DNA of 10,551 bases from Candidatus Arcticimaribacter sp. (lineage in GTDB: Bacteria; Bacteroidota; Bacteroidia; Flavobacteriales; Flavobacteriaceae): positions 1,281 to 11,831 of the forward strand of contig WTJP01000102.1 of assembly GCA_011526275.1 (NCBI GenBank), in the 5' to 3' direction. The notes under the pieces are model-generated. The model made no database searches. It was not told the origin of the DNA and saw nothing but the letters and a program-made list of their open reading frames with translations. Shown piece by piece: positions 1 through 5,640 of this stretch. Made by a program: the position numbers and the translations under genes. Positions within the stretch are counted from its first letter, which is position 1. Each line of letters begins with the position of its first letter.

Positions 1-179
1 AACCCCAAAACACAATTCTCAAATTCGCCTTGACGATTGGGAAGGTAGAGTTTTCGAATAATTCCTCCATAATTCAATACCTCTAGCGTTATTCCATTGG
101 TGTTTTGAAGACGGTAATTGGTAACAGTTTCCTCGGGGGAAAGTTGCCCAAAGAAAGTGGATTCTATGGTGTTTCGCAT
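1..179 (-). CDS. galM: Aldose 1-epimerase (galactose mutarotase), N-terminal part
   Basis: The first 59 codons of a gene that runs off the left edge; members of this family are usually about 340-350 residues. Aldose 1-epimerases interconvert the alpha and beta anomers of hexoses such as galactose and glucose, feeding the Leloir pathway and other sugar catabolism. Seen here: the family's typical opening, with FGQL at residues 10-13, a YRLQNTNGITLEVLNYGG stretch (residues 22-39), then IIRKLYLPNRQGE, which matches the usual 'N-x-x-G-x-x-x-x-I-x-x-Y-G-A-x-I-x-x-L-x-x-P-D-R-x-G' pattern, and VLG at the break. The catalytic His and Glu would lie beyond the window. The ATG at 179 is the only reasonable start; the etf terminator lies 29 nt upstream, so the gene needs its own promoter. 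The call rests on N-terminal pattern recognition only. Confidence 0.8.
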   Translation of the reverse strand, partial: MRNTIESTFFGQLSPEETVTNYRLQNTNGITLEVLNYGGIIRKLYLPNRQGEFENCVLG

Positions 180-183
180 CCCT

Positions 184-191
184 CTAAAATA
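184..191 (-). promoter_or_regulatory. Possible -7 box of galM
   Basis: Read on the minus strand this is TATTTTAG, one mismatch from the Bacteroidota -7 consensus TAnnTTTG. Its last base lies 5 nt before the A of the galM ATG, so transcription would begin at or next to the start codon. No convincing -33 TTG is visible; that region falls in the T-tract of the upstream terminator. The gene must have a promoter in this short gap, which is the main support. Confidence 0.35.
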
Positions 192-207
192 CAAGAAATT
201 AAGGCAT

Positions 208-232
208 AAAAAAAGGCGGTGTCTCCACCGCC
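208..232 (-). terminator. Rho-independent terminator of the etfBA block
   Basis: On the minus strand, a 7-bp perfect GC-rich stem (GGCGGTG / CACCGCC) with a 4-nt GAGA loop is followed directly by seven T residues. It begins 22 nt after the etfA stop codon and separates the etf genes from galM. On the plus strand the hairpin is preceded, not followed, by the A/T run, so it terminates only minus-strand transcription. Confidence 0.9.
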
Positions 233-254
233 CTCATGCATAGGAATTAAATCA

Positions 255-1208
255 TCAAGCCTGAGCTTTAAAGGCTTTTAATTTTTCAATGAGTTGGGGA
301 ACAACTTCAAAAGCGTCGCCAACAATTCCGTAGTCAGCAGCCTTGAAGAAAGGCGCTTCTGGATCGTTGTTGATGACCACTTTTACTTTTGAGGAATTGA
401 TTCCCGCCAAGTGCTGAATTGCTCCTGAAACTCCTACAGCGATATACAAGTTAGACGCAACGGGTTTCCCTGTTTGTCCTACGTGCTCACTGTGTGGACG
501 CCATCCCATGTCGGAAACGGGCTTAGAGCAAGCGGTTGCTGCTCCAAGGGTCTCGGCTAAATCTTCTATCAAGTGCCAGTTTTCAGGACCTTTGAGTCCA
601 CGACCACCTGAAACAACTACCTCAGCATCCGCAATAGTTACCTTATCCGTCGCTTTATCGACCGATGCTACGGTAACACCAGATGCAGCCAATGCAGGAG
701 CAAAAGCTTCTACACTGCAAGCTGTTTCATTTTCTACCAAGCCAAAAGCGTTGTTTGACACTCCAATAATCTTCACTTCAGAAGAAATCTCGGTTTGTGT
801 AAAGGCTTTATTGGTAAAAGCGGTGCGCTTTACGGTGAAGGGAGATAAGTTTGAAGGCACCGCAACTACATTGGTTGCATAGCCTGCTTCTAATCCAACT
901 GCGAGGAGCGGGGTTAGAAATCTACTATCGGCACTTGAACTTACCACCACGACTTGGGCGTTGACTGATTTTGCGGCTTCTTGAATTCCGCTGGCATATA
1001 CTTTTGCATCAAAATTTCCGTCAAATGAAATATTCAATACTTTGCTTACTCCATAGTTCCCTAAGGTATCAGCATCAGCTGCATTAAACGTTACAGCAAC
1101 CACATCGGCTCCCATTTGATCAGCAACTGCTTTTCCATAAGACGCGACTTCTAATGCGGCTTTTTTTAATTTTCCTCCTTCAGTTTCGGCATATACTACT
1201 ACAGACAT
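255..1208 (-). CDS. etfA: Electron transfer flavoprotein alpha subunit
   Basis: FAD-binding subunit of the soluble ETF heterodimer. ETF takes electrons from acyl-CoA and other flavin dehydrogenases and passes them to ETF:quinone oxidoreductase and the respiratory chain. The 317 residues match the family's usual length. The N-terminal nucleotide-binding-like fold covers about residues 1-180. The C-terminal FAD domain holds SGGRGLK at 200-206, VGQTGK at 243-248, AVGVSGAIQHLAG at 257-269 and NNDPEAPFFKAADYG at 280-294, all classic FAD-contacting segments of EtfA. The ATG start lies 18 nt after the etfB stop, in an A-rich spacer with no Shine-Dalgarno sequence, as is usual in this phylum. It is co-transcribed with etfB and is the last gene before the terminator at 208-232. 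The identification is secure; which dehydrogenases it serves is inferred only from the hbd gene upstream. Confidence 0.97.
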   Translation of the reverse strand: MSVVVYAETEGGKLKKAALEVASYGKAVADQMGADVVAVTFNAADADTLGNYGVSKVLNISFDGNFDAKVYASGIQEAAKSVNAQVVVVSSSADSRFLTPLLAVGLEAGYATNVVAVPSNLSPFTVKRTAFTNKAFTQTEISSEVKIIGVSNNAFGLVENETACSVEAFAPALAASGVTVASVDKATDKVTIADAEVVVSGGRGLKGPENWHLIEDLAETLGAATACSKPVSDMGWRPHSEHVGQTGKPVASNLYIAVGVSGAIQHLAGINSSKVKVVINNDPEAPFFKAADYGIVGDAFEVVPQLIEKLKAFKAQA

Positions 1209-1226
1209 CTTTTTCTTTTTTTAGGG

Positions 1227-1973
1227 TTAAATGACTTTTGCCTCGTTGTGCAATAATTCGATGAGTTGATCCACATTGTCGGCATCGACCAACTTTACTT
1301 CTCCTTTGGGTGCTGGCTTTTCAAACTGTACAGTACTGGAAAGAGCCGCTGCACCGGTGGGTTCTACCACATTCAAAGGCTTTTTACGTGCCATCATAAT
1401 ACCACGCATATTGGGAATCTTAAGATCGCTTTCTTCCACCAAACCTTTTTGACCACCAATGACCAAAGGTAAAGCTGCCGTTACCGTTTCTTTTCCTCCA
1501 TCAATTTCACGAACAGCTGTCGCTTGACTGCCATCGATTTCTAAACCTACACAATTGTTGACATAACTAGCGTCGATCATGGCGGCAATCATACCAGGAA
1601 CCATTCCACCGTTGTAGTCGATGGACTCACGTCCGGCAATGATTAAATCATATCCACCGTCTTTTACAACAGCTACAATTTCTTTTGCCACTTGACTAGC
1701 TTCAATAGCCTCGGTGTTCACACGGATGGCCGTGTCTGCTCCAATGGCTAGTGCTTTTCTTAAGGTAGACTCCGTTTCTGCTCCACCCACATTGATCACA
1801 TCTACCGTTGCTCCGGCTTTTTCTTTAAACCACATGGCACGTGTCAATCCAAATTCATCGTTTGGGTTAATGATGTATTGTACCCCATTGGTATCAAACT
1901 TTGTATCGTTTTCGACAAAGTTGATTTTCGACGTAGTGTCGGGTACATGACTGATACAGACAAGTATTTTCAT
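1227..1973 (-). CDS. etfB: Electron transfer flavoprotein beta subunit
   Basis: Beta subunit of ETF, which completes the FAD site of the alpha subunit and in characterised ETFs carries a structural AMP. Its length (248 residues) is normal. Seen: the MKILVCISHVPDT opening, NPNDEFGLTRAM at 37-47 (the usual 'NP-D--A-E-A' segment), LRKALAIGAD at 71-80, and AGRESIDYNGGMVPGM at 113-128, corresponding to the nucleotide-binding 'G--A-D----Q----A' loop. The segment IPNMRGIMMARKKPL at 186-200 lies where the partner-recognition loop of ETF-beta sits; I infer that role from position only. The ATG start at 1973 is preceded by AAAGAGCTT, at best a weak ribosome-binding site. A good -7 promoter box lies 43 nt upstream, so etfBA can be expressed independently of the transporter gene. 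Confidence 0.97.
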   Translation of the reverse strand: MKILVCISHVPDTTSKINFVENDTKFDTNGVQYIINPNDEFGLTRAMWFKEKAGATVDVINVGGAETESTLRKALAIGADTAIRVNTEAIEASQVAKEIVAVVKDGGYDLIIAGRESIDYNGGMVPGMIAAMIDASYVNNCVGLEIDGSQATAVREIDGGKETVTAALPLVIGGQKGLVEESDLKIPNMRGIMMARKKPLNVVEPTGAAALSSTVQFEKPAPKGEVKLVDADNVDQLIELLHNEAKVI

Positions 1974-2015
1974 AAGCTCTTTATTAGCGTTTTATGCATT
2001 TTAAGATTGATGAAT

Positions 2016-2023
2016 CAAATGTA
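2016..2023 (-). promoter_or_regulatory. Candidate promoter -7 box for etfBA
   Basis: Minus-strand TACATTTG is an exact match to the Bacteroidota -7 consensus TAnnTTTG. It lies in the 133-nt gap between the transporter stop and etfB, and would give a leader of roughly 37 nt. The -33 region is T-rich (TTTTATTA) but has no clean TTG at the usual spacing. The rest of the gap is AT-rich with no other clear signal except the weak hairpin at 2078-2108. Confidence 0.5.
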
Positions 2024-2077
2024 AACTATTATTCTTGCATAATAAAATTCTCTCGTTAATTTTTTTGCAATTAAATT

Positions 2078-2108
2078 AAAAAACACATAATGTTACATTT
2101 AAAACATT
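2078..2108 (-). terminator. Weak hairpin plus T-run after the transporter gene
   Basis: On the minus strand, AATGTT and AACATT can pair (6 bp, loop of 8), overlapping the stop codon of the transporter gene, with a run of six T beginning 5 nt after the stem. The stem is short and AT-rich, so it would at most be a leaky terminator that leaves some read-through into etfBA. Confidence 0.3.
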
Positions 2109-2964
2109 AGGATTGCTTGGCCTGAATACTTTCGATGATGACCGAAATGATGATTAATCCACCGCCAATGTACACGCCCCAATGCGGTATTTCCTCCAAA
2201 ACAAAATAGGCAATAACAATGCCATATAAGGGTTGAACCGATGAAATTATACTGGCTGTTGTGACAGAAAAATAGGAGAGAGAGTATAGAAATAAACTGT
2301 GCCCAATCACAGTGGTTAAAAGTCCTAGGGTGAGCAATGCTTCCCAAACCCCAAAACTCATTTCAATCTTTTCTACACTTAAAAATGGAGCAAAACACAA
2401 GGAAATCACGATGACTTGGCTCAACATCAATTGGCTTCCGTTGGCCTCTTGTACTGCCGATTTTAAGATCAAATTACGCAAAGCATAGCAGAGTGCAGAA
2501 AAGATGCCCAAGGCCACTGCTGCTCCGTGGGTTTTAGCCAAAGCAAAAGAGGGAACTAAAAAATAGATCCCGAGCAGTGTGAGTCCGCCTAAAAATAAAT
2601 GCCGCCATTTAAATTTAGTTTTTAGAAACAGGGGCTCCAAACATGCCGTAATGACAGGGAAAGTAAATAAAGACAACATTCCAATGGCAACATTAGACCA
2701 TTGTAGGGCATAAAAATAAGTTACCCAATGGGTCCCCAAAAATACTCCTGCAAGAATCAAGGGAAAGCTCCATCGTCTGGTTAAATCAATCGATTGCTTG
2801 GTACCCAAAAGAAAGAGTACCAAAAAAGGAATGGCGAGAAAACTACGCCAAAAAATGGTTAATTCTGGGGGTAATGGTATCCAACGACCTAGCACTCCAG
2901 AAGTGCTGATAAACAATACAGCTAAATTGAGCTGCACATACTGTAAAGGAGTAGCTCTATGCAA
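2107..2964 (-). CDS. EamA-family (DMT superfamily) inner-membrane transporter
   Basis: A 285-residue hydrophobic protein of the drug/metabolite transporter superfamily, with ten predicted helices arranged as two EamA repeats (about residues 12-136 and 148-280). The end of each repeat shows the family pattern: YFYALQWSNVAIGMLS (83-98) followed by TACLEPLF (106-113), and FLYSLSYFSVTTASIISSV (225-243) followed by QPLYGIVIAYFVLEE (244-258). Substrates of this family range from amino acids to nucleosides and drugs and cannot be read from the sequence. The start is most likely TTG at 2964, 9 nt after the hbd stop; there is no ATG in frame near the N-terminus, and the next option is GTG at 2937. The TTG start leaves the normal ten or so residues before helix 1. 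It is probably translated from the hbd mRNA by coupling or reinitiation. Confidence 0.9.
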   Translation of the reverse strand: MHRATPLQYVQLNLAVLFISTSGVLGRWIPLPPELTIFWRSFLAIPFLVLFLLGTKQSIDLTRRWSFPLILAGVFLGTHWVTYFYALQWSNVAIGMLSLFTFPVITACLEPLFLKTKFKWRHLFLGGLTLLGIYFLVPSFALAKTHGAAVALGIFSALCYALRNLILKSAVQEANGSQLMLSQVIVISLCFAPFLSVEKIEMSFGVWEALLTLGLLTTVIGHSLFLYSLSYFSVTTASIISSVQPLYGIVIAYFVLEEIPHWGVYIGGGLIIISVIIESIQAKQS

Positions 2965-2973
2965 TAGCAGGGA

Positions 2974-3855
2974 TTAAAATGAAAGTGGAGTGGGTTGCTT
3001 TGGATTTTCGCTGTAATCGTAGAAGCCGCGCTTGGTTTTAACGCCAAGGTTGCCCGCTGCGACCATGTTGCGCAACAATGGGCAGGGCGCATACTTGTCT
3101 TTCCCAAAACCGTTGTGAAGCACCTCGAGCACCGACAAACACACGTCGAGACCTATAAAATCGGCTAAACGCAAAGGTCCCATGGGGTGACCCATACCCA
3201 ATTTCATCATTTCATCGATGGCTTCTACCGTTCCAACTCCTTGAAACAAGGTTTCTATGGCCTCGTTGATCATGGGCAATAGAATTCGGTTGGCCACAAA
3301 GCCGGGATAATCGGCCGCGACCAAAGGAACTTTTTCAATGGTTCGGGTCAAATCTTCTATTGTCGCAAGGGTAGCTTGATCGGTTTGATATCCTTTGATG
3401 ATTTCAACCAAACGCATGACAGGAACAGGATTCATAAAATGCATCCCGATGACCTTTTCAGGGCGCTGCGTGTAGGACGCTAAAGTTGTAATGGACAAAG
3501 AGGAAGTATTGGTCGCCAAGATACAGTGGGCTGGTGCAGCTGCATCCATTTGTTGGAATATTTTCGCTTTTAAGTCTTGATTTTCCGTCGCCGCTTCTAC
3601 CACCAAGTCGGCTGAAGTGAGGGCAACCCCTAAATCGGTGAAGGGTTGAATTCGACCCAAGGCAGCAGCCTTATCTTCTGCTGTAAGCAGGCCCTTGTTT
3701 ACTTGACGTTCAAGGTTTTTCCCGATTTTTTCTATTGCTGTCTTTAAGGCGTCTTCGTTCAAATCAACCAAATGAACATCGAAACCATATTGGGCGAAAC
3801 AATGCGCGATTCCGCTGCCCATAGTACCGCTTCCTACTACTGTTATATTTTTCAT
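2974..3855 (-). CDS. hbd: 3-hydroxyacyl-CoA (3-hydroxybutyryl-CoA) dehydrogenase
   Basis: NAD(P)-dependent oxidation of L-3-hydroxyacyl-CoA to 3-ketoacyl-CoA, the third step of beta-oxidation, or the reverse reaction in butyryl-CoA or PHB routes. It is the single-domain form (293 residues), not the large FadB-type fusion. Seen: GSGTMGSG at 8-15 forming the GxGxxG dinucleotide loop and Asp31 at the end of beta-2, which favours NAD+. The catalytic set is intact: Ser118 in ATNTSS, His139 in GMHFMNP, Glu151 in RLVEI and Asn189 in GFVANR, with the same spacing (21, 12 and 50 residues from the His) as Ser137/His158/Glu170/Asn208 of the human enzyme. The C-terminal dimerisation domain (from about residue 184) ends in the usual GVKTKRGFYDY. 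It is first in the minus-strand block leading to etfBA, which take electrons from the preceding acyl-CoA dehydrogenase step. Chain-length preference is unknown. Confidence 0.95.
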   Translation of the reverse strand: MKNITVVGSGTMGSGIAHCFAQYGFDVHLVDLNEDALKTAIEKIGKNLERQVNKGLLTAEDKAAALGRIQPFTDLGVALTSADLVVEAATENQDLKAKIFQQMDAAAPAHCILATNTSSLSITTLASYTQRPEKVIGMHFMNPVPVMRLVEIIKGYQTDQATLATIEDLTRTIEKVPLVAADYPGFVANRILLPMINEAIETLFQGVGTVEAIDEMMKLGMGHPMGPLRLADFIGLDVCLSVLEVLHNGFGKDKYAPCPLLRNMVAAGNLGVKTKRGFYDYSENPKQPTPLSF

Positions 3856-3872
3856 TCTAACTTAAATTCATC

Positions 3873-3880
3873 CAAATATA
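3873..3880 (-). promoter_or_regulatory. Candidate promoter -7 box for hbd
   Basis: Minus-strand TATATTTG matches TAnnTTTG exactly and lies 18 nt before the hbd ATG, giving a leader of about 12 nt. It sits in the 104-nt gap between hbd and the divergent thioesterase gene. No clear TTG is present at the normal -33 spacing. Confidence 0.5.
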
Positions 3881-3946
3881 GGTGGAATTATCAAGAGTGT
3901 TGAAGATTTTTATTGGCTTGATACACAACTTCTTCGTTTTTTAAAG

Positions 3947-3954
3947 TAACTTTA
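3947..3954 (+). promoter_or_regulatory. Possible -7 box for the thioesterase gene
   Basis: TAACTTTA differs from TAnnTTTG only at the last base. Its end lies 6 nt before the A of the thioesterase ATG at 3960, so the mRNA would be leaderless or nearly so. The nearest upstream TTG is further away than usual (26 nt spacer), so the -35-type element is not supported. Confidence 0.35.
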
Positions 3955-3959
3955 GAACT

Positions 3960-4328
3960 ATGGAGCAGCAGCAATTAAACATGTCGTTTCTAGCACAAAC
4001 CACCGATGTCAATTACCACGGGAATGTACACGGGGGAAAAGTGATGAAATGGATAGACGAAGCCGCCTATGCCCTGGCAGTACGCTATGCTCGAAAAAAT
4101 TGTGTGACCAAATTTGTCGATGATATTGAGTTTTTAGAAGCCATTCACATTGGCGATTTGGTTTATTTAACGGCCACGCTCATTCGAGTGGGCACGACCT
4201 CTATGCGCATACATGTTGAAGTTTCCAGTGAAAACTTGATTGAACAAGTGAAGAAAGAAAATTGCGCTTGCGACATTGTTTTTGTCGCCATTGACAAGCA
4301 AGGAAAAAAAACAAACATAAAAGATTAG
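3960..4328 (+). CDS. Acyl-CoA thioesterase, hotdog fold (YciA/BACH type)
   Basis: A single hotdog domain of 122 residues that most likely hydrolyses acyl-CoA to the free acid and CoA in the cytoplasm. The signature is VNYHGNVHGGKVMKWIDEAA (residues 17-36): the Asn22-x-His24-Gly-Gly motif, followed by Asp33 at the start of the central helix, is the usual active-site arrangement of the 4HBT acyl-CoA hydrolase group. It continues with VTKFVDDIEFLEAIHIGD (49-66), matching the conserved strand where these enzymes have 'D-v-F--pi--Gd', and a C-terminal FVAIDKQGKK strand-turn. Homologues act as multimers. It is transcribed divergently from hbd, so it fits an acyl-CoA context, perhaps recycling CoA. 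A second Met at position 8 is a possible alternative start, but the first ATG sits at a favourable distance from a -7-like box. Acyl specificity is unknown. Confidence 0.9.
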   Translation: MEQQQLNMSFLAQTTDVNYHGNVHGGKVMKWIDEAAYALAVRYARKNCVTKFVDDIEFLEAIHIGDLVYLTATLIRVGTTSMRIHVEVSSENLIEQVKKENCACDIVFVAIDKQGKKTNIKD

Positions 4329-4331
4329 CGT

Positions 4332-4706
4332 ATGAACTGGATTTATCGACTTCTAATTGTCCTGGTCTCTGGGACCGTTTTTAATGTATGGCTACTTCGC
4401 TTTAGCCAAGCCACGCCCTACCGCGGAGCAGATGCCGCCAATTTACAAGCCGAGTTTTTGGCCTATGGCCTAAATGAGACTGTATTTTACTTGATTGGCG
4501 GAGTAAAACTCTTGGCTGCTTTGGCGTTGTTGTTGGGGCTTAAGTTTAAGCAAACGGTACGCCCTGCAGCTACCACCATAGCTGTGCTTATGTTGGGCGC
4601 CATTGCTATGCATTTTAAAGTAGCCGACCCTTTGATGAAAAGTGTACCTGCCATCGTCATGTTGACCATGAGTCTGGGTATCCTTGGGCTGCAAAGCAAA
4701 GCCTAA
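4332..4706 (+). CDS. Small four-helix membrane protein, DoxX-like
   Basis: A 124-residue integral membrane protein with four predicted helices (about 3-23, 49-70, 77-95 and 103-121). The second helix, with YLIGGVKLLAALALLLGL (53-70), followed by the short basic loop KFKQTVRP and a third small-residue-rich helix (MLGAIAMHF), resembles DoxX/DoxX-like families, in which helix 2 carries a G-x-x-(K/E)-x-x-A-A-x-x-L-L-x-G pattern. Some members are linked to redox or sulfur metabolism, but most have no known function and I assign none here. The ATG follows the thioesterase stop by 3 nt, so the two are certainly co-transcribed and probably translationally coupled. The following gap (4707-4768) has no clear terminator. 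Family assignment is moderate because such short membrane proteins are easily confused. Confidence 0.65.
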   Translation: MNWIYRLLIVLVSGTVFNVWLLRFSQATPYRGADAANLQAEFLAYGLNETVFYLIGGVKLLAALALLLGLKFKQTVRPAATTIAVLMLGAIAMHFKVADPLMKSVPAIVMLTMSLGILGLQSKA

Positions 4707-4756
4707 ATTTTACATTTTCATTGCATTGCTTTCAACCGCAATAGCATTCTTGGGTG

Positions 4757-4764
4757 TATTTTTG
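4757..4764 (+). promoter_or_regulatory. Candidate -7 box for the ArsC-like gene
   Basis: TATTTTTG matches TAnnTTTG exactly and ends 5 nt before the A of the ATG at 4769. This predicts a leaderless or nearly leaderless mRNA, and it argues for ATG 4769 over the in-frame GTG at 4754, which lies upstream of the box and would be outside the transcript. No clear -33 TTG is visible. Confidence 0.45.
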
Positions 4765-4768
4765 TGGC

Positions 4769-5371
4769 ATGAAAAATAGCTTAGCACAGTTGATTGCATC
4801 CTTTAAAACGGAAAAAATCACCGAAGAACGAAAAAAAGATTTCCTCCCTTTAATTGAATACATCAATAAAAAAAGAGCGAAGAATGAACATATTCATTTG
4901 AACTTCATTTGCACGCATAATTCTCGTCGCAGTCAGTTATCACAACTATGGGCAGCAGTCCTAGGACACTATCACCAGCTAGCGCTTTCTACCTATTCTG
5001 GGGGAGTAGAAATAACTGCTTGCAACGAACGTGTCATTACCGCCTTACGCACACAAGGTTTTACAGTTAAACAAACAGGAGCTGCCGAAAATCCACTTTA
5101 CACCATCAGTTGGGGAGAAGTGTCATTTGGTGCATATTTCTCAAAACTATACAACGATAGTTCTAGCCCTACACAAGACTTTGCCGCGGTAATGACCTGT
5201 GCTCATGCCGATGAAAATTGCCCCTTTATTGCAGGAGCAGAAGAACGCATTCCATTGCGCTATGAAGACCCCAAACGCTTCGACGACACCGAAAATGAGG
5301 CAGAAGCCTACCTAAACAAATCGATTGAAATCGCCACTGAGCTGCACTACATTTTTTCTAATCTAGAATAA
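4769..5371 (+). CDS. ArsC / low-molecular-weight phosphatase-like protein
   Basis: A 200-residue protein of the low-molecular-weight tyrosine phosphatase / thioredoxin-type arsenate reductase fold. The phosphate-binding loop is intact: Cys48-THNSR-Arg54-Ser55 (CX5R-S), following the beta-strand HLNFI. Cys144 and Cys151 in MTCAHADENCPF have the C-x6-C spacing of Cys82/Cys89 in the pI258 arsenate reductase, where they relay the disulfide during catalysis, and Asp167-Pro168 in YEDPKRFD fits the general-acid DP pair. All residues for arsenate reduction are therefore present. The protein also has an N-terminal helical extension of about 45 residues that classical ArsC lacks. No arsR, arsenite transporter or other ars gene is near, so arsenate reduction is an inference; related Bacteroidota proteins are often labelled protein-tyrosine phosphatases. 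Start taken as ATG 4769 from the promoter-box position. Confidence 0.8.
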   Translation: MKNSLAQLIASFKTEKITEERKKDFLPLIEYINKKRAKNEHIHLNFICTHNSRRSQLSQLWAAVLGHYHQLALSTYSGGVEITACNERVITALRTQGFTVKQTGAAENPLYTISWGEVSFGAYFSKLYNDSSSPTQDFAAVMTCAHADENCPFIAGAEERIPLRYEDPKRFDDTENEAEAYLNKSIEIATELHYIFSNLE

Positions 5372-5376
5372 ACTCC

Positions 5377-5384
5377 TACCTTTC
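5377..5384 (+). promoter_or_regulatory. Possible -7-like box before the small lipoprotein gene
   Basis: TACCTTTC differs from TAnnTTTG only at its last base and ends 5 nt before the ATG at 5389. It lies in the 17-nt gap after the ArsC-like gene, so read-through from that gene may be enough and the box may be incidental. Confidence 0.25.
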
Positions 5385-5388
5385 GGTC

Positions 5389-5640
5389 ATGCGTGGAATG
5401 TTTTTCTCTGTCCTTTTAATGTTTTTGTTTACCCAATGTAAACCACAAGAAAAATGTGGAGAGATTTACGATAAAGTAACCCAAAATGGACGGTACTTTT
5501 TTATTCTCGATGCAAACTATAGCTTCGATGTTTCAACGCAAAATGACCCCACGGGCTTTCTTCCCGATAACCGTTTGAGTGGGGAGGTAAATCGTGCCAC
5601 CTATAACCAATTCTCCATTGGAGACGAATACTGTCAATAA
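5389..5640 (+). CDS. Small putative lipoprotein, function unknown
   Basis: An 83-residue protein, not recognised beyond its export signal. The N-terminus (MRG, then a hydrophobic stretch FFSVLLMFLF) runs into TQC at residues 15-17. This looks like a lipoprotein signal peptide with Cys17 as the lipidated residue, although Gln at -1 is a poor lipobox match and Bacteroidota lipoboxes are loose. The mature part would be only 67 residues. Its CGEIYDKVTQNGRYFFIL stretch and a C-terminal YNQFSIGDEYC look like a compact beta-rich domain. Cys23 and Cys82 could form a disulfide in the periplasm or at the cell surface. The gene begins 17 nt after the ArsC-like gene and its stop codon TAA directly touches the ATG of the next gene, so all three are probably one transcript. 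Confidence 0.7.
   Translation: MRGMFFSVLLMFLFTQCKPQEKCGEIYDKVTQNGRYFFILDANYSFDVSTQNDPTGFLPDNRLSGEVNRATYNQFSIGDEYCQ

Noticed and set aside
508..882. Plus-strand open frame of 124 codons within etfA
   Set aside because: It lies wholly antisense to a well-conserved etfA and has no domain or start context. The same applies to smaller frames opposite etfB, the transporter, hbd and the DoxX-like gene.
4719..4742. Short inverted repeat (ATTGC ... GCAAT) after the DoxX-like gene
   Set aside because: It is only 5 bp with an 8-nt loop and no following T-run, so it is not supported as a terminator.
4754..4768. GTG start adding five residues to the ArsC-like protein
   Set aside because: The codons overlap an exact TAnnTTTG box at 4757-4764. 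A transcript made from that box would not include the GTG, and ATG 4769 gives a normal N-terminus.
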